This document shows, piece after piece, positions 16,729-25,728 of a stretch of DNA of 64,000 nt. The notes under the pieces are model-generated. The model saw only the letters and a program-made list of their open reading frames with translations. It had not been told where the DNA came from and did not search any database. Location of the stretch: assembly GCF_036621135.1 (NCBI RefSeq), contig NZ_JAZIBG010000036.1:434001-498000 (forward strand), written 5' to 3'. The DNA is from Aquincola agrisoli. Lineage in GTDB: Bacteria > Pseudomonadota > Gammaproteobacteria > Burkholderiales > Burkholderiaceae_C. How positions within the stretch are numbered: the stretch's first letter is position 1; every line of letters begins with the position of its first letter. The position numbers and the translations under genes were made by a program.

Positions 16729-18126
16729 TCAGACCGGCATGGCGATCAGGTCATGGCCCTCGGCCGCGATGATGCGGGCCTTGGTGAACTCGCCGACCTT
16801 CAGTGTCTTGGACGCCTTCTGCGGCGGCAGCAGGCGCACCGTGCCGTCGATCTCGGGTGCATCGGCATAGCTGCGGCCCGTACCGCCCTTGCGGCCGAGC
16901 GCCGGCGCATGGTCGACCAGCACCTGCATCGTGGCGCCGACGCGGCGCTGCAGCCGCTCGATCGACACCCGCTCGGCCACCGCCATGAAGCGCGAGCGGC
17001 GCTCCTCGCGCAGCGCATCGGGCACCGGATCGGCCAGCGTGTTGGCGGTGGCGCCCTCCACCGGCGAATAGGCGAAGCAGCCCGCACGGTCGATGCCGGC
17101 CTCCTGCACGAACTGCAGCAGGTGCTCGAACTCGGCCTCGGTCTCGCCCGGAAACCCGGCGATGAAGGTGCTGCGCACCACCAGCTCGGGGCAGATCTCG
17201 CGCCAGCGCGCGATGCGCTCCAGGTTGCGCTCGCCGCTGGCCGGGCGCTTCATGCGCTTGAGCACATCGGGGTGCGAGTGCTGGAACGGCACGTCGAGGT
17301 ACGGCAGGATGCGGCCCGCCGCCATCAGCGGCAGCACCTCGTCGACGTGGGGGTACGGATAGACGTAGTGCAGCCGCACCCAGGCGCCGTGCTGCGCCGC
17401 CAGTTCGCCGAGCTTCTCGCACAGGTCGAGCATGCGGGTCTTGACCGGCTTGCCGTCCCAGAAGCCAGTGCGGTACTTCACGTCGACGCCGTAGGCGCTG
17501 GTGTCCTGGCTGACCACCAGCAGTTCCTTCACCCCCGCCTCGAACAGCGCCTTCGCCTCGCCCAGCACGTCGCCCACCGGGCGCGAGACGAGGTCGCCTC
17601 GCATGCTGGGGATGATGCAGAACGTGCAGCGGTGGTTGCAGCCCTCGCTGATCTTCAGGTAGGCGTAGTGCCTCGGCGTGAGCTTGATGCCCTGCGGGGG
17701 CACCAGGTCGACGAAGGGATCGTGCGGCTTGGGCACATGCACGTGCACCGCGTCCATCACCTCCTGCGTGGCGTGCGGGCCGGTGACCGCCAGCACCTTC
17801 GGGTGCACCTCGCGCACGAGGTTGCCGCCGCCCGCGCCGGCCTTGGCGCCCAGGCAGCCGGTGACGATCACCTTGCCGTTGTCCGCCAGCGCCTCGCCGA
17901 TGGTGTCGAGGCTCTCCTTGACGGCGTCGTCGATGAAGCCGCAGGTGTTGACGATGACGAGGTCGGCGCCGGCAAAGGTCTTGCTGGTGTCGTAGCCCTC
18001 GGCACGCAGCTGGGTGAGGATCAGCTCGGAGTCGGTGAGTGCCTTGGGGCAGCCCAGCGAGACGAAGCCGATCTTGGGAGCGGCCGCCGTGGCAGGGGGC
18101 GTGGCGGTGGAAACGGGGTCGGTCAT
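16729..18126 (-). CDS. rimO: ribosomal protein S12 methylthiotransferase RimO
   Basis: A radical-SAM enzyme that adds a methylthio group to the conserved Asp of ribosomal protein S12. It has the UPF0004 domain (IGFVSLGCPKALTDSE, VNTCGF), the radical-SAM CNHRCTFC motif binding one 4Fe-4S cluster, and a C-terminal TRAM domain. About 465 residues from ATG 18126; ATG 18144 would add six residues and cannot be excluded. It is followed by metC. Confidence 0.95.
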   Translation of the reverse strand: MTDPVSTATPPATAAAPKIGFVSLGCPKALTDSELILTQLRAEGYDTSKTFAGADLVIVNTCGFIDDAVKESLDTIGEALADNGKVIVTGCLGAKAGAGGGNLVREVHPKVLAVTGPHATQEVMDAVHVHVPKPHDPFVDLVPPQGIKLTPRHYAYLKISEGCNHRCTFCIIPSMRGDLVSRPVGDVLGEAKALFEAGVKELLVVSQDTSAYGVDVKYRTGFWDGKPVKTRMLDLCEKLGELAAQHGAWVRLHYVYPYPHVDEVLPLMAAGRILPYLDVPFQHSHPDVLKRMKRPASGERNLERIARWREICPELVVRSTFIAGFPGETEAEFEHLLQFVQEAGIDRAGCFAYSPVEGATANTLADPVPDALREERRSRFMAVAERVSIERLQRRVGATMQVLVDHAPALGRKGGTGRSYADAPEIDGTVRLLPPQKASKTLKVGEFTKARIIAAEGHDLIAMPV

Positions 18127-18175
18127 CCGCGGATTGTCCCGCATCGCCGGGCCGCCGGACCTGCGCAGGGGCGTG

Positions 18176-18733
18176 TCAGCGTTTTGGCGGGAAGCCCGGG
18201 AACAGCGTCTCGGCCTGCTTGGCCATCTGCTCCTGCATCTGCGTGAACAGGTTCTTCGACTGTTCGAGGTAGGTACCCATCAGGCCCTGCATGCCGGGCG
18301 CCTGCCCGCTCAGGAACTGCGTCCACATCTCCGGCGTGAAGGTGGCCGGGCCGGCCATGCGCTTCTGCAGCTCGACGAAGGTCTGCAGGTTCTTTTCGAG
18401 GTAGGCCCCCATCATCCCCTGCATGGCATGGCCGTAGAACCGGATGATCTGCGCCAGCATCTGCTCGGAGAACATCGGCACGCCGCCGCTCTCCTCCTCG
18501 AGGATGATCTGCAGCAGGATGCTGCGCGTGAGGTCCTCGCCGGTCTTGGCGTCGCGCACTTCGAAGGCCTCCGCGGCCAGCACCATCTGCTTCACATCCG
18601 CGAGCGTGATGTAGCTGCTGGTCTGGGTGTCGTAGAGGCGGCGATTGGGGTATTTCTTGAGTACGCGCGGCCCTTCGCCGGCCACGCCGGCGCTTGCAGC
18701 TTCCGCGGTCACGCCGCGGCGGGAAGAAGCCAT
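18176..18733 (-). CDS. phaR: polyhydroxyalkanoate synthesis repressor PhaR
   Basis: A 185-residue DNA- and PHA-granule-binding regulator. The N-terminal domain (RVLKKYPNRRLYDTQTSSYITLADV) is highly conserved, and a C-terminal PHB_acc helical region with repeated FxxxM/Q helices follows. It represses phasin genes until granules bind it. ATG 18733 has AGGAG about eight bases upstream. With bdhA later in the window it implies polyhydroxybutyrate storage. Confidence 0.95.
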   Translation of the reverse strand: MASSRRGVTAEAASAGVAGEGPRVLKKYPNRRLYDTQTSSYITLADVKQMVLAAEAFEVRDAKTGEDLTRSILLQIILEEESGGVPMFSEQMLAQIIRFYGHAMQGMMGAYLEKNLQTFVELQKRMAGPATFTPEMWTQFLSGQAPGMQGLMGTYLEQSKNLFTQMQEQMAKQAETLFPGFPPKR

Positions 18734-18828
18734 GCAGAAAACTCCTGATCGGGATGAAAGGTACCCGGCCGATTCTAGAAGTCGGCCCCACGAGGACCGC
18801 GGGGGGTTTTCCCGCGGCGGTGCAGCAA

Positions 18829-19569
18829 TCACCGCAGGCGGTAGCTCAGCCGCCGGCCCTGCACCATCGCGTCCAGCGCCAGCCACTCGCCGTCGGCGGC
18901 ATACCAGAGGTCGATGGGCGATTCGGCACCGGTGAGCCGCCAGTGTTCCGCCTGCACCGCGGCACCCCGCACGTCGACCAGCCCGGTGCCCACCGGGACC
19001 ATCTGCACTGCCTCGTCGCGGCCCGTCTGCGGATTGAGCAGCAGCGACTGGCGGCGCAGCGCGGGGCTCCAGTAGGCGAACGTCATCGTGCACGGGGGCA
19101 GCGCCTGAGTGGCACCTTGCGCCTCCACCTGCAGTGCCCCGCCTTCCAGCCGGGCCGACACGCTCGTTTCGCGGCCGTTGGCATCGGTGCGGGCCTGCAA
19201 CTCGGCCAGGCAGTCGCCCTGCCAGCGCTCGCGGGCCTCGTGGCGGTAGCGGTAGACGGTGAAGCCCAGCCACTTCACGTCGAAGCTGGCGGTGCTGTTG
19301 ACACGGCGCTCCTGGCCCTGCGATGTCACCGTGAAGCGATGCTGGCCGACTGGCTTGCCGTCGAGCAGCACGTCGAATCGCCAATCCATCGGCGCGGCGG
19401 CTTGCGGTGCCTTGCCGGCAGCGGCCTTGCTCGCGTCTCGCGCCGGCAGGTTGGCCGCCGCGGGGCCGATGATGGCCATGGCCAATGAAGCGCCTGCCAG
19501 CGCGGCCGCCAGATGCCGGCCTCGGCCGCTGCGCACCGGGGCGAATCTCGGGGGTGACGATGCTGACAT
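18829..19569 (-). CDS. exported protein resembling DUF6134
   Basis: A 246-residue protein with a signal peptide (LAAALAGASLAMAIIGPAAA then N) and a body of alternating beta strands: MDWRFDVLLDGKPVGQHRF...YRHEARERWQGDCL...IDLWYAADGEWLALD. This pattern suggests a periplasmic DUF3108/DUF6134-like beta protein of unknown function. ATG 19569 is chosen because the signal peptide then starts correctly; the frame is open to 19635. It is followed by phaR on the same strand after about 95 bases. Confidence 0.75.
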   Translation of the reverse strand: MSASSPPRFAPVRSGRGRHLAAALAGASLAMAIIGPAAANLPARDASKAAAGKAPQAAAPMDWRFDVLLDGKPVGQHRFTVTSQGQERRVNSTASFDVKWLGFTVYRYRHEARERWQGDCLAELQARTDANGRETSVSARLEGGALQVEAQGATQALPPCTMTFAYWSPALRRQSLLLNPQTGRDEAVQMVPVGTGLVDVRGAAVQAEHWRLTGAESPIDLWYAADGEWLALDAMVQGRRLSYRLR

Positions 19570-19712
19570 GGTCGGTGCCTCACGACGCGGGCTGTGGTGC
19601 GCAGGCTCCACGCCCTGCGCGCTGGCAAACGGCACAGCATATCGGCGCCGCGGCGCTTGTCTGTCGGACGATGCCGACAGCGGCGCACCAGGCCCGGCAT
19701 GGGCCCAAACGG

Positions 19713-19749
19713 AAAAGCCGGCAAGCTCTTTTCAGAACTTGCCGGCTTT
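19713..19749 (-). terminator. rho-independent terminator after tRNA-Val
   Basis: AAAGCCGGCAAG pairs with CTTGCCGGCTTTT on the - strand, with an A-rich loop and a T-rich end. It lies just downstream of the tRNA gene on the same strand. Confidence 0.75.
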
Positions 19750-19755
19750 CTGTGT

Positions 19756-19832
19756 TGGTAGGCGCGATTGGACTCGAACCAACGACCCCCACCATGTCAA
19801 GGTGGTGCTCTAACCAGCTGAGCTACGCGCCT
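19756..19832 (-). tRNA. tRNA-Val (GAC anticodon)
   Basis: The - strand forms a complete 77-nt cloverleaf: acceptor AGGCGCG/CGCGCCT, D-arm AGCTCAGCTGGTTAGAGC, anticodon stem CCACC/GGTGG with loop TTGACAT (anticodon GAC), T-loop GGTTCGAGTCC, discriminator A and an encoded CCA. Confidence 0.95.
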
Positions 19833-19863
19833 GGGGAAGCCTGTGACTATAGCAGGCTTTTTC

Positions 19864-20994
19864 TTAGGAGCGCAAATTTTCTGAGAAAGAAGCGATCGAA
19901 TCGTTGGTGTCGCCGTCCCCTCGGACCGCGGCGTGGGGCACGCTGAACTCGGCCGCAGCGCCCTCGCCCCGCAGCCAGTCGGCGATGCAGGCAGTCTGGT
20001 GGCGGTCGGCCAGCACCGGGGTGTGGCCGGTGTCGGGGATGTGGGCCACGGTGAGCGCATGGCCGCGGCGCATCCGGTCGAGGGTGCGCTGCGACAGCGC
20101 ATCGGACTGCATGCCGTGCAGCACCAGCACCGGGCAGCGGATGCGCGCCCAAGCATCCCACTGCGACAGGCTGGTCTTCGCTTCGTCGCGGTAGGCGTGC
20201 AGCGCCCGCACGTCGTGGCGGTAGACCCGGCCGGCGTTGTCGTCGGACCAGCGTGTCTGGTGGTAGGCGACGAAGCGGCGGATGTCGTCGCTGACCGGCC
20301 CGTCGTGCTTCTGCGAGGCACCGACGCGTCGCGTGAGGTCGTCCGGCGTCGGGAAGACGTAGAACCGCGCCAGCGTCTCCGCCCGCCGCCGCCGCCGCGC
20401 CCGTGGGATGAACGGGCCCACGTCGTTCAGCACCAGCCGGCCCACCCGCGCCGGGTGCCTGGCCGCGTAGTCGATCGCCACCGTGCCGCCCATCGACGAG
20501 CCCAGCAGCGTGAAGGGCCTGCGCGCCGCTTCGCCGAGGTGCGCCACCAGTTGCTTGAGCTGTTCGACGTAGGTCGCACGCGTGTATTCGCGCTCGTCGG
20601 CCAGCCAGCCCGAGCGGCCGCGGCCGAGCCAGTCCATGCAGATCACGCGGTGGCTGCCGCGCAGGTCGGCCGCCAGGAAGGCGAAGCGCATCGCGCTGTT
20701 GACCACGCCGCCGCCGCAGATGAGCAGCGGCGCGTCCTCCGGCCCCCAGTCGGTGTACGAGACGCGGGTGGCGTAGGGCTTGCGCAGGCGCGCCGGCACG
20801 CCGCGTTGCAGGTGCACGGGCTGCACGTACGCGAAGCTGCGCACGGCGTACAAGCCCGCGAACCGTCCCGTCAGGTGCTCGGCGTGCGCGTCGTACGCCG
20901 CCCACCGCTCGCGCGCGGCTTCGACGGCCGGATCGTCGTGCCGGCGGGCCAGCGCCACCCGCAACGCCTGCGCCGCCGGATCGAAAGGGATCAT
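19864..20994 (-). CDS. alpha/beta hydrolase
   Basis: A 376-residue cytosolic protein with the nucleophile elbow GSSMGG and the catalytic His in DTGHTPV. The oxyanion-side motif GPEDAPLLICGGGVVN and DWLGRGRSGW mark the usual fold. About 90 N-terminal residues precede the core and may be an extra helical domain. The substrate is unknown. Its ATG overlaps the stop of the upstream Ser/Thr kinase (ATGA, 20991-20994), so the two are translationally coupled. Pairing with a kinase could indicate a signalling or lipid/ester-handling job; that is inference. Confidence 0.85.
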   Translation of the reverse strand: MIPFDPAAQALRVALARRHDDPAVEAARERWAAYDAHAEHLTGRFAGLYAVRSFAYVQPVHLQRGVPARLRKPYATRVSYTDWGPEDAPLLICGGGVVNSAMRFAFLAADLRGSHRVICMDWLGRGRSGWLADEREYTRATYVEQLKQLVAHLGEAARRPFTLLGSSMGGTVAIDYAARHPARVGRLVLNDVGPFIPRARRRRRAETLARFYVFPTPDDLTRRVGASQKHDGPVSDDIRRFVAYHQTRWSDDNAGRVYRHDVRALHAYRDEAKTSLSQWDAWARIRCPVLVLHGMQSDALSQRTLDRMRRGHALTVAHIPDTGHTPVLADRHQTACIADWLRGEGAAAEFSVPHAAVRGDGDTNDSIASFSENLRS

Positions 20995-23312
20995 CCTCGC
21001 TCCCCCGCCGGCCGGCTGCGCCGGTGCTCCCGCTCGCGCTGGCGCAGCACGTCGACCATCACCTGGAAGGTGCGCTGCAGCTGGCCGATCTCGTCACGGC
21101 CGGTGGCGGTGATCTGCACGCGGTCGAGCTCGCCCTGCTTCAGCGCATCGGCCGCGCGGGTCAGCGCCTGGAGCGGGCGGACGATGCTGCGCGCGAAGCG
21201 CAGCGCGAGCCCGGTGAACAGCAGGCCCACCAGCAGGCCGCTCCACAGCAGGTGCGTGTAGAGCTGGGCCAGCGGCGCCTCGAAACGTGTGCGCGATTCG
21301 GTGACGCCCACGACCCAGTCGTGCCCCGCGACGGGCGCGAAGCCGGCGATCTCGCTCGCGCCGGAGACGGTCGAGCGGTAGTCGATGTAGCCCTGCTGGC
21401 GCGCACCCACCATGGCGGCTGCCAGGTCAGGCATGTCGAGGCTGCGGATGCTGTCGCGGCGGAAGCGCTGGTCGGCGCGGATCGCCTCGGCACGTGCCGG
21501 TGGCAGCGGTGCCAGGCTGCGGTACAGCAGGTCTTCGCGCGGGTGGTGGATCAGCACGCCGTCGCCATCGATGAGGAAAGGCGTGCGGCCGGTGCCTCCG
21601 GGCACGTCGTCGAGGATCGAGGAGAACGACGCGGCCCGCAGGCGCAGCACCACGCAACCGATGATGTGGCCGTCGGCGCCGGCCACCGGTTGCGCGTAGA
21701 ACATGCCCGCCTGCCCCGCGACCGCGCCGACGACGATGCCGGTGACGTGCTCGCGCCCGCCGATCGCCGCCTTGAAGTAGTCGCGGAACGCGAAGTTGCG
21801 GCCCATCACCTCCGGGTCGCTCGACACGCGGGCGACCCCCGCGGTGTCCATCACCATGATGAGATGGATGTCGGGGTTGGCCCGCACCACGGCCTGCAGC
21901 TTGTCGCGCAGCGCCGGCAGCGCCGCACCGTCCGGTTGCTGCAGGTACAGCGCGAAGTCGCTGTCCGTGCCCAGCACCCGTGCGAGCTTGCGGCTGTCGC
22001 CGATGAGCTGGGCCAGCCGGCCCGCCGTGCTGTGGGCCAGCTGCTCGAGGTTCTGCAGCTCCGCCTGCGCCACGGCGGCCAGGCTGCCGCGCAGGTTGTA
22101 GTAGCCGGTGATGCCCATCGGCAGCAAGGCGGTCAGCACCATCGCCAGTGTCATCTTCGCGGCCAGCGGCCAGGCGGCCGGCACGAACAGCGTGCGCAGC
22201 GCATCGCGCAGCCGTGTCCGGCGCCGCCGCGTGCGGCCGCCCTGCGCCTCGGCGTCGCCGGCCTGCAGGGCCTCGTGCAGCCCCAGGCTGCCGGCATGCC
22301 CGGTGAACAGCGCACGCTGCCATTCGGCGATGTCTTGCGGCCGCTGGGCCGCCTCGGGCCGCAGCGCCCAGTCGATCGCCGCCAGGAAAGGCGCGCCGAA
22401 GCGGCCGGCGCCGACCTCGCTGGCCGGCGGCATTGGGTCGGCGCCGCCGATGCGGGCATCCGCATCCGGCGGCTTGCGGCCGGCCACCATCCAGTACAAC
22501 GTGGCGCCGAGCGCATGGATGTCGGTCCAGGGCCCCTGGGTGCCCTCGCCGTACTGCTCGATCGGAGCGAAGCCGGGCGTGACGACGATGTCGGCGGGCT
22601 GGACGGCATCGGCCGCCTGCTGCGCCGAGCCGAAGTCGAGCAGCACCAGGCTGCCGTCCTCGGCGCGCACCTGGATGTTGTCGGGCTTGATGTCGCGGTG
22701 CAGGAAGCCCGCCGCATGCATCACCGCGATGCCGTCGAGCAGCGGCTGCAGCAGGCGCACCAGCTCGGCCTCGGTGGTGCGCGGGTGCGCCGGCCACCAG
22801 GTCTTGAGCGGCTGGCCGCGTTCGTACTCCAGCACCATGTAGGCGGTGCGGTGCGCCTCGAAGAAGCGCGCCACGCGCACGATGTTCGGGTGCCTGAACG
22901 AGGCCAGCGTGCGCGCCTCGACCAGGAAGTTCTCCAGCCCGCTGCGGTAGCGGTCGCGGTGCCGGCTGGATTGCGCGGAGACCGAGGCATCCGAGGTGCG
23001 GAAGGCGATGGACTCGGGCAGGTACTCCTTGATCGCCACCTTGGCATTCAGGTGCACGTCGGTGGCCAGGTAGGTGATGCCGAAGCCGCCCTGCCCCAGC
23101 ACGCGGTCGATGCGGTACTCCAGCAGCCGGAACCGAGGCGGCAGCGCGACGCTGTGCGCGGGCCGGGGATGCGGCGGCGGGCGGCCCACGGTGGACTGCA
23201 CGACGGTGGCGTCGTCATCGGCTGCCGGATGCGGCAGCCCACGCGCCGGCACGATCACCGTGGCGTCGGGATCCTCGCCACGCGGCGCATCGAACCGATC
23301 GTTGGCGCCCAT
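20991..23312 (-). CDS. membrane Ser/Thr protein kinase with C-terminal Cache and HAMP domains
   Basis: A 773-residue protein starting at ATG 23312 with a GGAGGGGG stretch upstream. The N-terminal kinase domain (about residues 60-325) has GQGGFGITY, VAIK, HRDIKPDN and DFGSAQ, all catalytic residues present. A transmembrane helix follows (MTLAMVLTALLPMGITG, about residue 390), then a periplasmic dCache-type sensor (about 410-660, with GYYNLRG and YAQPV...IGCVVLRL), a second helix (LLWSGLLVGLLFTGLAL) and a HAMP domain at the end. The sensor is therefore C-terminal to the kinase, and no output domain follows HAMP. The ligand is unknown. Downstream hydrolase is coupled. Confidence 0.88.
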   Translation of the reverse strand: MGANDRFDAPRGEDPDATVIVPARGLPHPAADDDATVVQSTVGRPPPHPRPAHSVALPPRFRLLEYRIDRVLGQGGFGITYLATDVHLNAKVAIKEYLPESIAFRTSDASVSAQSSRHRDRYRSGLENFLVEARTLASFRHPNIVRVARFFEAHRTAYMVLEYERGQPLKTWWPAHPRTTEAELVRLLQPLLDGIAVMHAAGFLHRDIKPDNIQVRAEDGSLVLLDFGSAQQAADAVQPADIVVTPGFAPIEQYGEGTQGPWTDIHALGATLYWMVAGRKPPDADARIGGADPMPPASEVGAGRFGAPFLAAIDWALRPEAAQRPQDIAEWQRALFTGHAGSLGLHEALQAGDAEAQGGRTRRRRTRLRDALRTLFVPAAWPLAAKMTLAMVLTALLPMGITGYYNLRGSLAAVAQAELQNLEQLAHSTAGRLAQLIGDSRKLARVLGTDSDFALYLQQPDGAALPALRDKLQAVVRANPDIHLIMVMDTAGVARVSSDPEVMGRNFAFRDYFKAAIGGREHVTGIVVGAVAGQAGMFYAQPVAGADGHIIGCVVLRLRAASFSSILDDVPGGTGRTPFLIDGDGVLIHHPREDLLYRSLAPLPPARAEAIRADQRFRRDSIRSLDMPDLAAAMVGARQQGYIDYRSTVSGASEIAGFAPVAGHDWVVGVTESRTRFEAPLAQLYTHLLWSGLLVGLLFTGLALRFARSIVRPLQALTRAADALKQGELDRVQITATGRDEIGQLQRTFQVMVDVLRQREREHRRSRPAGERG

Positions 23313-23433
23313 GGCGCGTCCCCCTCCCCTGTACTGCAGGACAGCACGGAGTGTCACCAGGCCCGGGAAGCGGAAAGCGCCGATCAGGCCGGCAAAGCCG
23401 CTGCAATTGCGGCCCGCCACGTGCGCGAGGACG

Positions 23434-25728
23434 CTACTTGCGCCGCGCCTGCCGCACGCCCGGCACGTGCGCCACCTGTGCCAGCACCGCGGCCAGGCGG
23501 GCCGCGTCGCTGACCTCCACGGTGAAGGTCATCCAGGCGGTGCCGCCCCGCACATGCTTGACCGTCTGCGTGTACACGCCGGTCACGTTCATCTTCTCCT
23601 TGGCGAACACCTCGGAGATGTCGCGCAGCAGCGCGGGCCGGTCGCCGGCCTCCACCAGCACGTCGACCGGGTAGAGCGCCTCGCCGCCCTTGCCGCCCTG
23701 CGGCGTGCCCCAGGCAACCGGGATCACGCGCTCCGGCTGGCGCTCGCGCATGTGGCGGAAGTTCGTGCAGTCGACGCGGTGCACCGCGACACCCTTGCCG
23801 CGGGTGACGAAGCCGCCGATGGCGTCGGGCGGCGCGGGCCGGCAGCAGCGCGCGAGGTTGGTCAGCAGCGAGTCGACGCCGACGACGAGCACGCCGCCAC
23901 GGGGCGCCGCGCCGTCGCCCTTCGAGCGGCGCAGCGCGATCACGTCGTCCGCGGTCGGGGCCTCGGCCGGCGGCCGCAGCAACTGCTCGATGTTGCGCAG
24001 CGAATACTCGTCCTTGCCCACCACCTCGAACAGCGCGTCGGCACCGCGGAAGCCCAGGCGCGCGGCAAGGTCGTCGAGCTTGATGGCGGTGCGGCCCTCG
24101 CGCTGCAGCAGCTTCTCGACCAGCTCGCGGCCCTTGGCGATGGTCTGCGACTGCGCCAGCGCGTTGAACCACGCCCGCACCTTCGTCTTGGCCCGCGAAC
24201 TCGCCAGGTAGCCCAGGTCGGGATTGAGCCAGTCCAGCGACGGCCCGCCCTCCTTGATCGCCGTGACCTCGACGGTCTGCCCGTTGGCCAGCGGCGTGTT
24301 CAGCGGCACCATCGCGCCGTCGACCTTGGCCCCGCGGCAGCGGTGGCCGAGGTCGGTGTGCAACGTGTAGGCGAAGTCCACCGGCGTCGCGCCCGCGGGC
24401 AGCTCGATCACCGCGGCCTGCGGCGTGAAGACGTAGATGCGGTCGTCATGCCGCTCGTCTGCCGTGGCGCGCTCGGCGAAGTCGCGCTCCCAGGCCAGCA
24501 GCTGGCGCAGCACCGAGCGCCGCGCCTCGGCGATGCGCTCCTCGTCGGCGCCTGAGGCGCTCACGCCCGCATAGCCCTTCGCGCCCGCCTCCTTGTAGGC
24601 CCAGTGCGCGGCAACGCCGTACTCGGCATGCTCGTGCATCGCCCGGGTGCGTATCTGCACCTCGACCGTGCGGCCGTCGTCGTCGAGCACGACGGTGTGC
24701 AGCGACTGGTAGCCGTTGGGCTTGGGCTTGGCGATGTAGTCGTCGAACTCGCCGGGCACGACGCTGTAGCGCTGCTGCACGTGGGCCAGCGCCGCATAGC
24801 AGGCCGGCACGTCGTCGACGATCACCCGCATCGCACGGACGTCGAACACCCGCGCGAAGTCGAGGCCCTTGCCGTGCATCTTCTTCCAGATGCTGTAGAG
24901 GTGCTTGGGCCGGCCCTGCACCTCGGCCGGCAGGCCCGCCTCAGCGAACTGTGCCGCCAGCTGGCGGCGAAAAGCCTCCACCGCCGCCTCGCGCTCGACG
25001 CGCTTCTCGTCGAGCAGGCGCGCCATGCGCTTGTACTCGTCCGGCTGCAGGAAGCGGAACGACAGGTCTTCCAGCTCCCACTTGATCTGCCAGATGCCCA
25101 GCCGGTTGGCCAGCGGCGCGAAGACCTGCTGCGTCTCCAGCGCCATCGCCTCGGGGCACGGCGTGCGGGAGGCCGCGTACCAGCGCATCGTCTGCAGCCG
25201 CGACGCCAGCCGCAGCAGCACCACGCGCAGGTCGCGCGAGAAGGCGAGCAGCATCTTGCGCACACGCTCGGTCTGCACGGCGCGGTCGGCGGGGCCGACG
25301 CGCGCCTCGCGCGCCGCACGCTGGATCTGCACGAGCTTCAGCGTGTGCAGCATCAGGCTCGCATAGGAGCTGCCGAACGACTTGGCCACGACCTCTTCCG
25401 GCCGCTGCAGGTAGTCGGCCGCATAGACGAGGTAGGCCGCGGCCTGCATCGCCGGCGAGGCACCGATGTCGTGCAGGATCGCCGCGACGCCGTCGGCATG
25501 GCCGAGCGCGTCCTCGCCGGTGTCCAGGCGCTCGCCGCCGAGCAGCGGATCGGCGAAGGCCCGGGCCCGCGCGAGCGCGGCCTGGCCGGCGGGATCGGCA
25601 TCGCCGGCCGATGGCGGCACGGGCGTGGCGCCGGGCGGCGTGCCCGGCAGGGGCTCGGCCGGCACGTCGGCCAGCCGGACGATGGTGGCGGCGGCGTCGG
25701 CGGGGATGTCCGGGGCGTGGCTCTTCAC
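23434..25728 (-). CDS. relA: RelA-type (p)ppGpp synthetase
   Basis: A 764-residue stringent-response enzyme making pppGpp/ppGpp from GTP/GDP and ATP, bound to ribosomes. Synthetase signatures are present (NGYQSLHT, VEVQIRT..MHEHAEYGVAAHW), followed by TGS (DRIYVFTPQ), a zinc/RRM-like region and a C-terminal ACT domain. The hydrolase HD region has lost the HDxxED metal motif (HDIGASPAM then LVYAADY), as in E. coli RelA, so it is probably synthetase-only. GTG 25728 is the start, overlapping the stop of the upstream hydrolase (GTGA). Confidence 0.92.
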   Translation of the reverse strand: MKSHAPDIPADAAATIVRLADVPAEPLPGTPPGATPVPPSAGDADPAGQAALARARAFADPLLGGERLDTGEDALGHADGVAAILHDIGASPAMQAAAYLVYAADYLQRPEEVVAKSFGSSYASLMLHTLKLVQIQRAAREARVGPADRAVQTERVRKMLLAFSRDLRVVLLRLASRLQTMRWYAASRTPCPEAMALETQQVFAPLANRLGIWQIKWELEDLSFRFLQPDEYKRMARLLDEKRVEREAAVEAFRRQLAAQFAEAGLPAEVQGRPKHLYSIWKKMHGKGLDFARVFDVRAMRVIVDDVPACYAALAHVQQRYSVVPGEFDDYIAKPKPNGYQSLHTVVLDDDGRTVEVQIRTRAMHEHAEYGVAAHWAYKEAGAKGYAGVSASGADEERIAEARRSVLRQLLAWERDFAERATADERHDDRIYVFTPQAAVIELPAGATPVDFAYTLHTDLGHRCRGAKVDGAMVPLNTPLANGQTVEVTAIKEGGPSLDWLNPDLGYLASSRAKTKVRAWFNALAQSQTIAKGRELVEKLLQREGRTAIKLDDLAARLGFRGADALFEVVGKDEYSLRNIEQLLRPPAEAPTADDVIALRRSKGDGAAPRGGVLVVGVDSLLTNLARCCRPAPPDAIGGFVTRGKGVAVHRVDCTNFRHMRERQPERVIPVAWGTPQGGKGGEALYPVDVLVEAGDRPALLRDISEVFAKEKMNVTGVYTQTVKHVRGGTAWMTFTVEVSDAARLAAVLAQVAHVPGVRQARRK

